64,000 nucleotides of DNA, from contig OX637295.1 in NCBI GenBank assembly GCA_951799445.1, positions 7,812,001-7,876,000 on the forward strand, written 5' to 3'. This document shows, one piece after another, positions 1 through 13,274 of the stretch (positions within the stretch are counted from its first letter, which is position 1; each line of letters starts with the position of its first letter). The translations under genes were made by a program, and so were the position numbers. Below the pieces are notes generated by a model that searched no databases, was not told where the DNA came from, and saw only the letters and a program-made list of their open reading frames with translations. The stretch is from Pseudisothecium myosuroides. Its lineage: Eukaryota > Streptophyta > Bryopsida > Hypnales > Lembophyllaceae.

Positions 1-1904
1 AACTAACTGCATGAGGGTAACTAGAAGGGGAAGAACTATTTGTCTAACTTTTGGACACTAAACTTTGGTTAGTTTCCGCATTCTTTTGGAAACTAAACTT
101 TGGGCATGACAACCGAGGAGGCTCAAAGCTCCGCCGTATCCCGGTTTTTAATACCAAAGTTGGGACTTCTAAAAAGGTTCTCAAAGCCAGAGCTCCGCAG
201 TGTCGGGATTTTTAACACATTGTTTGGGACTACATAACGTAACTAGGTTCAAAGCTTCGCCGTTTGGTGACAAGACAAGGGTGAACAAGGACATAAATCA
301 CCACATTAGCACGATGTGACTCACTTGAAGATACTAAAGGTCCCCCTAAGCGGCATCGCCAAGGTACGAAGGGGGGGGCTCTAGGGTTAATACACCAAAT
401 AGATCAATATAACAAATACCAATGGTGATCTCAAGAATTGCACACATCTCTCTCTCCAATGGCAACTAAGAGGGAACCTGAAAGCTTGAAATAATAACAA
501 CAACGGGGCAACAAAGGCCCTAAAACACCGCTAGGATTTTTGGCTAAAATGCCAAAATATCCAACATTACTTGGATCCAACGGACCCCAAAACAAGCATG
601 GGGGGTGGCTTTGGAGAGAAATGAGGGCCCTTTTATAGGTTTCCCAAGGCCCTTACCTCCCCTCTTTTAACCTAGGTAACCCTATCAACTTGGATTTTCA
701 TCCTTATCTTTTAGGATTTTCACCTATTTTGGGGTTTACACTGGTCCAAAACTCTAACTATTGGAGATCAACTCCAAATCAAAAACCGATTGCGCCATTG
801 GCTTCAGAAGGCCGTTTTTAGTTTCGAGGTTCTCCTACCCCCTATTCCAACACCAAAATCCCACCATAAACTATCGCCAACTGGAGTCAGTAAAAGAGGT
901 AAAAATCTACTTCTTGGAGGTTACCTTTTTTGACAAAGGTGACTAGCCAGGCTGGTCTGGGAGGTCATAGGGAGTAAGAAAAGACCCTTCGTTCACTTCA
1001 TTCCGACTTCGTGTGCTCCCGGGACGCCGGTCAACTCCACGTAAATCCCACCACGTGGATAATTCGGAGGAATGTTGTTGATTCGGCCATCTCCCGCTAT
1101 TGAAACATCATGAAACTTGTCGGGGCGCGTTATTAGCATAAAAGAAGCTAACTTAATTTTTAGTGAGATTTTACCGCCACCCGGGTAATTATCGTGAATT
1201 TCCCATCGTAATTTTAGGCGGTTGACCGTCCGGAAGGGGTATTTCTTCAATCCAGAAAATTTTGAAACTTCTTGGGGAACCTCTCATGGAGTTTTCCAAG
1301 AGATGTGCAAGTTCACTTCTCGATCTTGCATGTCTTGATAAGGAGGATAGAAAGACACCTCCGTTAGTTTACCGGCAGTCAGTGAATCTTCCGCATACGG
1401 GGGAATCTTGGCGAAAGGATTTCGCTTTTGACTCCCCAGTACGATTTCGACCCAAGATTACAATCCAGTGACTGTAGATTCCTCCACTGGCCTGTCTTGA
1501 GAAAGTGACACCTGCAAGCTAACAATTGAGGTTTCTATTATTCGTCGATGGAATGGGAAACTGAAACCTTTCTCGGGGAATCTATCTAAGAATCTCCCTA
1601 GACTTCCCTCAGACCAATTTAGCCAAGCATGGTCACATGCACAGTGATTTTAGACTATTTTGGGTAAGAACCCTCAAACCTGCTGGTTCCCACTACTTTT
1701 GTGGCTCTAACCTATTTACACGTGGGTTTTAGGGCGATTCTAGGGATAAAAGGCTATTTAAGACCAAAGGGCATATTGATATGTAACATGCCCATTTCGA
1801 TTTTACACTCTTTTTATGGCTTTTTGTATATAATTACGACTTAAATTGCCAAATTTAGGAAAAAAGAAAACTATGAGTCCCAAGTGACGAATTGGGAGGT
1901 CACA
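1..1904. repeat. Diverged ~1.9 kb direct repeat, copy 1
   Basis: This stretch has no credible gene. It is clearly related, in the same orientation, to 8,185-10,242. Shared landmarks include GATTGCGCCATTGGCTTCAG (about 789 and 9,104), GGCGGTTGACCGTC (about 1,216 and 9,548) and a right edge reading CAAGTGACGAATTG (about 1,881 and 10,218). The left part carries short internal repeats around GCCGTAT. The left edge lies outside the window. The two copies could be old LTRs of a retrotransposon or a segmental duplication; no primer binding site or polyprotein was seen between them, so I leave the class open. Confidence 0.7.
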
Positions 1905-4900
1905 CTCTACCGGGCCCGCATCTAAGAAATGAAAATTTCCGTAGTTAACATTGTGCATTTTCCAAAAAACGACTAGACGAAGCCGTGAAGGGACAATTTC
2001 TAAAATTCTTGAAGACAATTCCTATATTGTTGAGAATAGGGATAAACAGGACATAATCCACTTGAAACCTATGATGGCATTTGGAAAAAAATAAAAAATA
2101 TTAAATATGAACCTAAGCAAGTCAACGTCATACTTAAATTTAAAAAGAATAATTGATGCGTCTAGTCTCATGCAAACTACAAAATATTAAAATTGTCCTC
2201 CATGATTAAGGAAAAAAATAGAAAATTCATAGAAGATTTTGTATTTCTGAATCACAGATAGGAAGAAGGTACAATAACCCCTATAATTCTATAAGACACA
2301 TTCAACACTGTCAAGAAATTTGAGAGCACTTTCTATAAATCCATGATGGTGCTAGGAAAAAAAATGGAAATAAAGAACATGAAAATGAGCACGTCATAAT
2401 TAAAAAAACAAAGAGACACCTTTAGTCTCTTAAGGACTATAAAATATGAAAAATCATGGAAGAATGAGTATCTTTCAACAAATTATTAGAAAAGGCACAA
2501 GAATTCTAAAATAAAATTCAATGAGACACTCCCGAAACTTTTTGAAAATTTGGGTGAACTGATTCACAACCTATGATGGTTTTAGGAAAAAAAATTAGAC
2601 TCATTCAACATGATAATGAAGAAGGGTCAAACCACACTCAAAGGTACCATTGGGATTACTTTGCTAGGACAAGACTAGAGTCCTTTTCTAGAACTTTTAA
2701 AGCCCTAAATTGCTTTGATATTTTTACTTTTGTAAAACTTATGGATGAATAGTATTGCAATATGTCCCTTTGATAAGTTGGAGAAAAAATTTCATGTAAA
2801 AAATCCTTAAAATAGCGTAAATCACTAGTTTTAAGGCTAAATTTAGTATTTTTTTTAATAATATAGCACTTTAAAAGGATATTTTAATCCAAATTCTTTA
2901 TATTTCACAAACATACAACTATTAAAAAGAATTTTTAGTGATTAAATTTCAAGCCCAAAATATTGTAAATTTTTAATTAATTAATTGATTATTGACAAAT
3001 TTGATTTGTTCTAAAAACTTATTTAAACATTGAATTTCAAAAAGGGACTACGTAGCGCCCTTGACGTGAATAATATATACATTTTTTGTTTTGACACAAT
3101 CATCATTTAGATTATTATATATATTGAAAAGGACGCTTACTTGTTTTTACTTTTGAATATTATAGGAAATAGTAAAATATTCAAATTACAGGGAATGAGT
3201 CCAGACCTTTTCTAGAAAATATTATATGATTATACACACATGATTTTTCTTGGATTCAATCACATTATTATTCATTAGAAATTTGACTCTTTTTCGTCTA
3301 TGGAAAAACCTAATAGGTTGACACCCAAACTTCAATTGGAATTTTTAGTAAAGAAATTTTGTATTTTTGATGAACAAAAGAATACTAAACTTAACATGAC
3401 TTGAATTATTAGCCAAAAAGGACTAGACTACCTATAATTAATAGATTAGCTTTGAAAAACAATGGCCAAAAAGAAATTAAATTGTAGATTTCAGTGGATT
3501 TGATCCCTTTTGTGGTACATTTGAGTGTGATTTGACCCAGAAGTGAACATTTAAAAAAAAAGACATGTCCAATGCTAGGGTCGCATCTAAGAAATGAAAA
3601 TTCCCACAACATTGCGTATTCCCCCCAAATGACTAGGCAAAGGGTGGACAATTCCTAAAATTCTTGAAGATGCTGTTGAGAGTAGGGATCAATAGGACAT
3701 AACCCACTCAAAACCTATGATGGCATTTGAAAAAAAATTAGAAATATTAAAGGGTGATTGCAAGAAACACTTGTACTATTTGTTGCGCTTTTTGTTTTTC
3801 AGCATTTTAGTACTTTTTGTACTACGAGTCACCTTCAATACTATTGGTGGTTGGAACCTAAAATCTAAACAATCGATTGGATTTCAAATCTATTATTTTG
3901 ACAACTTGTGATGTTCATCATTGGATGGCAAGGATGGATGGCAATGCTTAATTTGCCATAAAAAATAGTTCACATTGACATATTGGAGGTATTATGGGCC
4001 ACGAGCATTACTATTGAGCCTTTTTGTGTACCTTGAAGTATTATTTTGAGCCACAAGCTACAATTTACGCTAGAAAATGAGACTTTTACATTTCTATTTT
4101 TTAAAATTAGAAAATGAAATTGAAAATTTTATTATAAAAGTAGCCATTGTTGCCAACTATGAGAAAAGAAAGAAAATCAAAGCTAAAACAAAAAAAATAT
4201 ATTTAAATCAACATAAATTCAACCTAAATATAGTACACTTTAGGCCAATGTAAAACTCGCTTGGAACATGTTTTTGGAAATTCCTCTCCTAAGAAGGTGT
4301 ATTTCTATTAGAAAAACTAGCCAACCAAATCTGACAATGTAACTCTTCAAAAAAGGTACTCAATAGTACTGAAAACCACCAAAACTGCATGTGTGACATA
4401 TATCTAGCCTGATGAAACCTTTGCACGCCTCCGTATTCAATATTCAATCTCACCTATTGAATTAATTTTGAAAAAATTGAAATAATCTAAGCACATTTTC
4501 TTTTGCTATAGGAAGCTTACTTGTGAATTTCTCATTCATTCAATCATTTTTGCAATACTTATGGTAGAAAACAACTTTCGCATTGAATATGTGACTAAAA
4601 ATAGAACATATATTTCTTGCAATTATCTATATATAAACCTAAGCAAGTCATTTAAAAAAAATTGACGCCTCCAGTCTCATACAAACTACAAAATATTAAA
4701 ATTACTCTCTGGGGTTAAAAAAAAATAATCGAAAACTCATAGAAGATTTTGTATTCCCCAATCATGGATAGGGAGAAGGTATAAAAACTCCTACAATTCT
4801 ATAAAACACATTCAACATTATCAAGAAATATGAGAGCATTTTTTGTAAACCTGTGATGGTATTAGGAAAAAAATGAAAATATGGAATATGAAAATGAGCA

Positions 4901-5240
4901 TGTCATAATCTAAGAAACAAAGAAACGCCTCTAGTCTTATAAGGTCTATAAAATATGAAAAATCATGGAAGAATGAGGACCCTCCAACAAATGATTAGAG
5001 GAAGGTACAACAATTTCTAAAATTCAATGAGACACTCCCAAAACTCTCCAAAAAATTGAAGGAACAGGTTCATAATGTATGATGGTCTTAGAAAAAGAAA
5101 TGGGTACATTCAATATGATAATGAAGAAGTGATCATTTTAAAAATAAAACCCGTCTGGTATTATGAGAGGTACACATGATAATTCAAGGAAGACTGAGTA
5201 CCCTTTAGAACATGAATGGAAAAGGGGGCAACATTTTCTG
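1905..5240. repeat. AT-rich modular direct repeats, non-coding
   Basis: No gene is seen. A module near 1,916-2,630 recurs at about 3,590-3,752 plus 4,628-5,120. It contains several ~200-300 bp subunits, each marked by a motif like CCTATGATGGCATTAGGAAA (about 2,066, 2,341, 2,571, 3,713, 4,852, 5,077). The second copy is split by the inserted element at 3,753-4,627. The rest is AT-rich DNA without long open frames. Confidence 0.65.
3753..4627. mobile_element. Non-autonomous DNA transposon, GGTSATTGCAAGAAA-end family
   Basis: The left end reads GGTGATTGCAAGAAACAC. The right end, read inward, is GATAATTGCAAGAAATA. Together they give imperfect terminal inverted repeats matching the perfect ends of the element at 59,431-60,151. 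The insertion splits a repeated module: the uninterrupted copy runs through AAATATTAAATATGAACC near 2,098-2,115, while here AAATATTAAA and TATAAACC lie on either side of the element. That gives a related empty site. There is no transposase. The superfamily is not identified; an AT-rich target, possibly TA, is suggested. Confidence 0.65.
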
Positions 5241-7640
5241 AAATTTCAAAAGATGCTTTTACAGTGTAAATACAAATATGAAAAAACATCTTCAACATGT
5301 CTATTGCTTCTACCAAGGTTTTTATGGGAATATTCTTTATGAAAATCGGCGACTAATAAACAAGAGAAAACATGCTCAGAAGTTGTCATCATCAGCAAGG
5401 TTAGTTTGGTTTCCATGACAGTAAGGATGTCATTGCCTATATCTACCGAGACGTCCTTACTGACACCCAACGTGTATCCAACATGACATATAATACAACA
5501 TCGTTGACATTAAGAGAGGCCAAGTATTCTACAGCATCGGTACTGTTGCTGGAGGCCATGCTAATTCCTACTGTGTTGCTTCATCCTCCTCTTGCCTTGG
5601 CACCTTTGTTGATGGTGGAATGTACATACTGCCAATTTTCACGATTTCTCTCACGGGCTCTAAGTCTAGCAATTGTAGTTACAAACCTATAAAGTCTTTG
5701 TCATTTCCTACATCAATCACACGAGGGATGGATTGGTTGGTTTGTATTTTCCCACATCTATTCCTCATGTCCGTCCAACATACAATTTTGTAGCCCTATG
5801 TGAGTGCTTATTTATCCACCTTTAGTAAATAATTGAGTACAATTAGGCTCTTGATAATTTATGGTTGATTTTTATCAACGGGTGCCTAGCGTTAATCCAT
5901 TGTGCCTTCCAAGTAATGGATCTTTTATAATTCCTAAACATTCACAACTTTTGCAAAGAAAACAAATAAACTTTATTTAAATTACAATGACTTCCTTAAC
6001 TAATTCAAAGCTAAGAGGTCACGGAGGTTTCGGAAGTGAGATGGTTACAATCTAAATTTAGCCACTCCAAGTTTTAGGACATCTCATGCCATTTTCGAAA
6101 TCATAAGACACGTCTTCATCCGACCTTCCTAGCAACAGATATTAACGGATGAAGTTTAACCTTTAAGAGGCCATTTAAACTTCATCCACATTTTTAGATT
6201 TGTTCTCTATTTTAATTGACTTTTTATTTTTGACCTTGATTCTAGATTATTAGACTCTACTTAAGTTCCAAGTTTGAGAGAAATTGGGTTAATTTAAGTT
6301 GACTTCATCCATTTCCTAACCTAACCTTCATCCTTGATTTCCTTCTAGGATTTTTATCCTTTTACTAAGTTTGTACCAACCTCGGATTGTACTAAGTTTC
6401 TACTTTATGTTTCTAGTCCTAAATTTTTTGTTATTATTCTTAGAGTTTTTATATTTGTTCCTTAAAGATGTTGATCTAAGCTTTCCAAAATGGTCTCTAA
6501 CTTGACATTTAACTTTTCCTATCAAAAGTTATGGATGGATGAAGTTTGACTGCTAATCGGTGTTTAAAACTTCATCTACTAATTTCTACTAGTCCTAATT
6601 CCAAAACTAATTTTTAATTTCACTTTTGGGTTCTAGATTATCTCTACTTACTAATTTTCTAATTTTGTTACTTTAGGTTATTCCTAAGTGTTCTTCATCT
6701 ACTCTAATCATCAAACTTCATCTGCCCATATCTTATTCATACTAACTCCAAATTCTAAGTATTTTATGTTTTTGAAAACCTCCAGACCTCTACTTTAAGA
6801 TCTAACTTCAAATTCAACTTGAATTTACTTTCTAAGGGTCTGACTCACTCCTAAGCCCCAGCCCTATCTAAAACTTGCTAATTAAGTCAATTTAAAGGGA
6901 AAAAAATAGGTTGAATAACCCACCTCAGCTTCTACGTCGCCCAAAACGTTGTAGAATACTTCCTCAAAATCTTTCAAATTTGTCATCTTCAAGTCTTGAG
7001 ATTCCACTACTTGTTTGTATTTTTTTATAAAGGTTGTAATTTTTGTACAATTGTTTGTGGAATCAATAGTAATTTCTCAATCTAACTACCCTTCCATCTT
7101 TCTCTTTTGGCTATTTTTCTTTCTCCCTCTCTCTTTTTTCTTCCCACTCTATTCTAACTCAATTATTTAATTATTCCAATAGTTGACTTGTTTGGGAATA
7201 AAATAATTGATTTCAAACTTCAAAATAATAATTGACCTTTGAACTCTATCTCCTATCTTGGTCAATTATTATCTAATCTACTTTCTAATGGATCAAATCC
7301 ATTTTCTAAGATTTCTTTCTAATCTTATCAACTTCCAATGGTCTCTTCAACTTCTAAATTGTCATTTTATTCTTCTCATTTGTAATTTGATTTGGAGCTT
7401 CTTTCTAATTGAGTGTGAGCAATTTGTATAATGGATTCTTCTTCTTCTTAAACTTCTACTTTTCTAATGTTTGGTTTCTTTTGGCAACTAGAAAGGATGT
7501 TGGTTGATGACTATGCTATCTTACTTCTACTCTAATCCCTACTTTCCTCCCTCTTCTAATCTAATTTCCTAATGTCTAAAGGTTAACTTCGAAGCTAATA
7601 TTTTCTTGTATCAAGTTTTTTGAGATTTTTTTGTAGCATT
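5241..7640. other. Gene-free, pyrimidine-rich low-complexity DNA
   Basis: No credible coding region was seen. From about 5,700 the plus strand is strongly enriched in C and T words such as CTTCTAA and CTAATTT, and the phrase GATGAAGTTT with variants recurs (about 6,148, 6,537). Short open frames at 5,246-5,692 resemble nothing I recognise. Confidence 0.5.
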
Positions 7641-8184
7641 AATACAAATACAAAAAAGGAAGCTCGAAGGAGAACAGGTTACAGCCTGGCTTCAATTAAG
7701 GCGCAGCCCAGTACAGTCAGGATAGTTCAGTCGCAGCTCCTAGTATAGTTGCGGCTCCCAGCAGTTGCCACGTGGCATCTCCCCGTTAGCGGAGCCCCCC
7801 CGGCGTTCCCATTCCCCGCGGTTCCCGACCCTACAGCGCCGATCCGCTATCTAGCCCATATCCGCAGCTCCTGATCCATGCTCGTACCCGGCCTGGCCAC
7901 CCGGGTATTAGAAGGAGGCTGGCTGCTCTCTCGTGGATATGGCCTTGTTTTGGTGTTTTGGATTCTAGACTGTGGCCTTGTTCTGGTGTTCTTGTTCATG
8001 GCCTTGTTTTAATGTTCTTGTTTGGATCGGGGTTGATTAATTTTACAATTTTTTGGGTACCTTTGGACTATTAATTTGACCTCTGAAGGACACAATTTTT
8101 TGGACCACACTAGTGTGTGACTTTGAAAGGCTTAGGCACTAATTTTCACATAGTGATGCAATTCGCTAATTGGAGTTCAATTTC
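7641..8184. other. GC-rich island with ~40-bp GGCCTTGTT tandem repeat
   Basis: The base composition shifts sharply to GC-rich between about 7,670 and 7,930, in contrast to the AT-rich DNA on both sides. It is followed by about three degenerate ~40-bp repeats containing GGCCTTGTT (7,940-8,020). No open frame of note is present. The position just before copy 2 of the long direct repeat would suit a retrotransposon internal region, but nothing proves this. Confidence 0.4.
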
Positions 8185-10242
8185 TGTTGGGACTCTATAT
8201 CCACACTTCTAAAGGGTATTTAGCACTAAAGCTTTTTAAAACTAAACTTGGACTTCAAAAACTATGTTCTTGAAACTAAACTCGGTGGGCTAGAGGAAAC
8301 TTCAACTTCCACCCAAATATACTATTTCTTTGGAACTTTTAGAACATCTAAAGCCAAAACTTTGCCGTATTTTTGGTTCCCAACAAAATATTAGTAGTTC
8401 TAGGACCCTCTAAAGCCAAAGTTTTGCCGTATTTTAGGTTTTTAACAAAATACTAGTAATTCTAGGACCCTCTAAAGTCAAAGTTTTGCCGTATTTTTCA
8501 ATACAACCACAATTTAACCAAATTCTAAGCAAGGGGGGTTTTAAAGCTTCCTCATTTGACGCAAAACCAAGGCAAAACCCACACAACTGAGTACAATTTG
8601 ACAACACTAAACAAGACTCAAGGTAAAACTTCTGAAGTTTCCTCCAAAGCGGCATCACCAACATATGGTGAGGGAAAGCTTTAGGATTAGTGACTCAAAA
8701 AACCTCTAACCACAATTTGAGCAAGGTATACAAAGCAAGTTCAATAATCACAAGCAAGAGCCAAGGTTTAAAGGGACCCTTTAAGTCCTTCAAAGCTTGT
8801 AAAGTACCAACAATAAGAGCTTGAAATGCTCCAAAACACACACATTTACAACTTTGGCCTCAAAATGGCCAAATAGCCCAATTAAATGGACCAACGTATT
8901 TACAAAGCTAAAATACTGACTAAAAGGGGTGTTGTGAGAGGAAAATGAGCCCTCTTATATACATTTTCAAGGACACTCATCCCCTTCTTTTTTCCTAATG
9001 GTAAGCTTATCATTTAGGATTTTCATCTTAAATTGCCAATTTTGACTTTCTACACTAGTCCAAACTCCTAACTTTTGGAGATTAACTCCAAATAAAAAAA
9101 TCGATTGCGCCATTGGCTTCAGAAGGCCATTTTTGAGCTACGAAGGTTTTTCACCCCTTTACCTTTTCACCAAACTCCAAAAAAACTCTACAGAACCTAT
9201 CGCTAATTGAACACCAAAACGAGGTAAAAATCCAAATCTTGGAGTTTGACTTTTCTAAGAAAAGTAACTAGCCTAAGCTCTTCAGTAATTAGTAGGTATG
9301 GGAGAGTAAGGAAAGATCTAACTTTGACTTCATTCCGATTTTGTATGCTCTCGGTACGCCGGTCAACTCCATCATAATCTTTAATTTTGTCAAGTGTCGG
9401 AGAATTTCGCTGATTCAGGCACTTCTGGCTATCAGAATGTTTGAAACTTATTAGAGCATCTTATTTGCTTAAAAGAAACTAGTCTAATTTTTGGTGAGAT
9501 TTTACTGCAACCTGGGTAATTTTTAGGAATTTTTCATTGTAGGTTTTGGCGGTTGACCGTCTGGAAAAGCATCTTCTGCAGCTCAAAAGATTTTGAAATT
9601 TTTTAAGGAACTTTTTATGGGTTTCTACAAAGGATTTGCAAGCTTATATTCTTACATTGCACAAAAATCAAAGAAAAATCAAATTTCGCCTTCTCTTTTT
9701 AATTTCAGCGACTAGAAAATTTTCCACATACAGGGGAATCTTGGCAAACCGATTTCGCCGTTGAGTCCCAGATGTGATTGCCACCCTAGAATACCATACT
9801 CCATCTGTAGATTCCTCCTACGGTTCTGTCTTGAGTTTGTAATTCCTAAAGGCCGACAATCAGGTTTTCTGCTATTTCTTCGATACTACGGGAAAAGTGA
9901 AACCTATTTTGGGGAATGAATTTAGGACCTCAACGGTGTTCCCTTGAATCAATTTTAGCCACAAGATGTGACATACACCATAGGTTTGGGCTATTTGGGC
10001 CAAATTAGCCCTAATTCTACTATTTACCTAAATTTTCGTGGTTTAACCTATGTACAAGTGGAAATAGGGTTTATTTGGAGGAAAACAAACTATAAGGGAC
10101 CAAATGCTATATTGGCATGTGACAAACCTATCTTGATTATACACTCTTTGGAGAGCTTTTTATATATAAAACTACACTCAAACTCGTGAAAAGTGAAAAA
10201 AAGAAAATCATGAGTCTCAAGTGACGAATTGAGAGTTCACAC
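8185..10242. repeat. Diverged ~2 kb direct repeat, copy 2
   Basis: Same-orientation relative of 1-1,904. It begins near TGTTGGGACT and ends near GAGTTCACA, so the ends are TG/CA-like as in LTRs. Inside, around 8,340-8,500, are three ~70-bp tandem units containing AAAGTTTTGCCGTATTT. No coding region is seen. The two copies differ at many positions, so if they are LTRs the insertion is old. Confidence 0.65.
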
Positions 10243-11640
10243 CATACATTAAGTTCACGCCCATATCCTAAGTCCATACCCTTAACTCCACACCCGGACA
10301 CTCCCAAAATCCAGAAGGTTTTGGAAATGATTTTGGAGTCCATGCATCCACGCCCTTAAATGCACGCCCAAATACTCCTGAAACCTTTTGGATTTTGGAA
10401 GTGTTCCAAAATGCAAAAGGTTTCGGCAGTCAAATTGGAGTCTTGGCATCCGCGCCTTTAAGTCTATGCCTATACGACTAAAAATCTCAAGTTTGCCAAC
10501 TAGATTTTGAATCCTTGCGTCCGCTCCTCTAAGTTGACGCTCATACACTAAGTCCGCGCCTTTAAGTCCACACCCATACATTAAGTCCATGCTCTTAAGT
10601 CCGCGCTTGGACACTTCCAAAATCCAGAATTTTTTGGGAGTGATCTTAGAGCCCTTGCGTCCATGCCTTTAAATCCATGCCAGACACTCCTGAAACTTTC
10701 TGGATTTCGAGAGTGTCTCGAAATGCAAAAGGTTTTGGGAGCTAAATTAGAGTTTTTGCATCCGTGCCCTTAAGTCCACGCTCAAACATTTCCAAAAACT
10801 TCTGGATTTCAGGAGTGTCTCGAAATGCAAAGATTTCAGAAGTTAAATTGGAGTCTTTGCATCCACGTCCTTAAATCCAGGCCCAGACATTTCCAAAACC
10901 TTCTGGATTTCAGAAGTGTCCCGAAATGCAAAGGTTTTTGGAAGTCAATTTGGAGTGCTTGCACCCGCACCCTTACGTCCATGCGTATATGACCAAAAAT
11001 TCCAAATTTCCTAACTAGATTTTGAATGCTTGCGTTTGCGCTTCTAAGTCCGTGCCCTTAAATCCACGCCCAGATATTGCATCCACGCCCATATCCTAAG
11101 TCCACGCCCTAATGTCCACACCTATACACTAAGTGCATGCTCGAACACTTCCAAAATCCAGAAGGCTTTGGAAGTGATCTTGGAGCCTTTGCGTCTGTGC
11201 CCTTAAGTCCACGCTAAGACACTCCCAAAACCTTTTGAATTTTGGGAGTCAATTTGGAGTCCTTGCGTCCGCGCCCTTAAGTCCACGCTTTGACATTTCC
11301 AAAACCTTCTGGATTTCGGAAGTGTCTCAAAATGCAAAAGGTATCAGGAGTCAATTTAGAGTCTTTACGTCTGCACCCTTAAGTCCTCGCCCTTAAGTCC
11401 ACGCTTTGACATTCCCAAAACCTTTTGGATTTCGGAAATGCCTCAAAATGTAAAAGGTTTTGGGAGTCAATTTAGAGTCTTTACGTCTGTGCCCTTAAGT
11501 CCTCGCCTAAGCATTCCCGAAATCTCAAGTTTGTCAACTGAATTAAAAGTCCCTACTTCCGTGACTAGACATTGTGTCCATGCCCTTGCGTCATCACTTT
11601 CGTTGTCTTGAAATTTCAAGATTTAGAACTAAACTTCCAC
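10243..11640. repeat. Minisatellite, ~110-120 bp period
   Basis: About 1.4 kb of degenerate tandem repeats built from GCGCCCTTAAGTCCACGCC, a CCAAAACCTTCTGGATTTCG block and a TCGAAATGCAAAAGGTTTTG block. The unit itself contains an imperfect inverted repeat (CCAAAACCTT against AAGGTTTTGG). It is GC-richer than the surroundings. Minus-strand open frames over it (for example 10,282-10,620) are a by-product of the repeat. Confidence 0.85.
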
Positions 11641-11743
11641 TCCTTTCATCTGTTCCCTAGCGTCATCGCCCCCCAATCTAAAAGTACACGGAGGTGTCCA
11701 AATCAACAATTAATTCTTTAAAAATGTTGTATTCTTTCTCTAA

Positions 11744-11770
11744 GCCCTAAACCCTAAACCCTAAATCCCT
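11744..11770 (+). repeat. Interstitial telomere-type repeat
   Basis: Three tandem copies of the plant-type CCCTAAA heptamer plus a degenerate one lie at the boundary between the 110-bp minisatellite and the ~105-bp array. It is too short for a functional telomere; it looks like an interstitial patch. Confidence 0.7.
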
Positions 11771-11881
11771 CTTTGTATTTCAATAATTAAATGGTTGAAG
11801 TGCCTCCCCCTTAATTCCCTCTTTTCTAATTCAACATTTATATGGACAAAGCATTATGAAAAAATAACATTTTGCTCCAAA

Positions 11882-13274
11882 ATATATATACACCGACTAA
11901 CAAAATTGAGTACAAATCTGAAATGTTTTCATTCAAACAACTATACCATAAGCATCAATGGACAAAGTCCAAAAGTATACATATGAAAGTTGTAGTATGC
12001 GACATATTCCACTTTACCATGGAAGTTTGAAGAAAAAATTAGTTGTCATTTGAAAGAAAATTAATTTCAAAGTTAGCCATGTCAAAAACTCAATTTTGTT
12101 CACCATGATTTGGAATTACTTTATCTTTTGTCAATTTTTTATTAGAACTCTGAAAAAACACTTTGTGCCTAAACATGTTGGTATACATCATTTTAGATTG
12201 TTGTACACAAAAATTGAAGGAAATTGGCATTTATAGAATTTAAAATATCAACAATTTGACAAACATGCAAATGATTTTGGTTCTCTCAATATTTGAACAT
12301 TTTTTGGGAATTGAAAGCATGGGATTGCATTAGCCATTGTAGAAAAAGTATAGGTTGCAACATGGACCATTGCTATATCTTAATGCCCTTGCATTTGAAA
12401 TATTTGTTGAACAAGGCAATACAATTCAATTTATATTTACAACTATATAATGCTATTTTAGAATCAGATTTTTTGTTGGAAGACTAGAGTTAATGATGCA
12501 CATATTTGTCTCCAAAAATCCAAAAAAAATAAAAATAACGTTGTCACATTTAATCAAAAAACTACCAATTTCATGAAAGTTAGTGTAATTTTTGGAATAT
12601 TGGTAGTTTTTTGATGAAAGTGACCACGATATTTTTATTTTTTTTGGATTTTTGGGGCCAATTATATGCATCATGAACTCTAGTCTTCCAACAAAAAATC
12701 TGATTCTAAAATAGCATTATATAGTTGTAAAATATAAATTGAATTGTATTGCCTTGTTCAACAAATATTTCAAATGCAAGGGCATTAAGATATAACAATG
12801 GTCCATGTTGCAACCTATACTTTTTCTACAATGGCTAATGCAATCCCATGCTTTCAATTCCCAAAAAATGTTCAAATATTGAGAGAACCAACATCATTTG
12901 CATGTTTGTCAAATTGTTGATATTTTAAATTCTATAAATGCCAATTTCCTTCAATTTTTGTGTACAACAATCTAAAATGATGTATACCAACATGTTTAGG
13001 CACAAAGTGTTTTTTCAGAGTTCTAAGAAAAAATTGACAAAAGATAAAGTAATTCCAAATCATAGTGAACAAAATTGAGTTTTTGACATGGCTAACTTTG
13101 AAATTAATTTTCTTTCAAATGACAACTAATTTTTTCTTCAAACTTCCATGGTAAAGTGGAATATGTCGCATACTACAACTTTCATATATACACTTTTGGA
13201 CTTTGTCCATTGATGCTTATAGTATAGTTGTTTGAATGAAAACATTTCAGATTTGTACTCAATTTTGTTAGTCG

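Noticed and set aside
1905..1940. Primer binding site after a putative left LTR
   Set aside because: The sequence after 1,904 (CTCTACCGGGCCCGC) does not match a usual initiator-tRNA primer site such as TGGTATCAGAGC.
10282..10620. 112-codon minus-strand open frame
   Set aside because: It falls entirely within the 110-bp minisatellite; its repeated GADLVYER-like text is a translation of the repeat.
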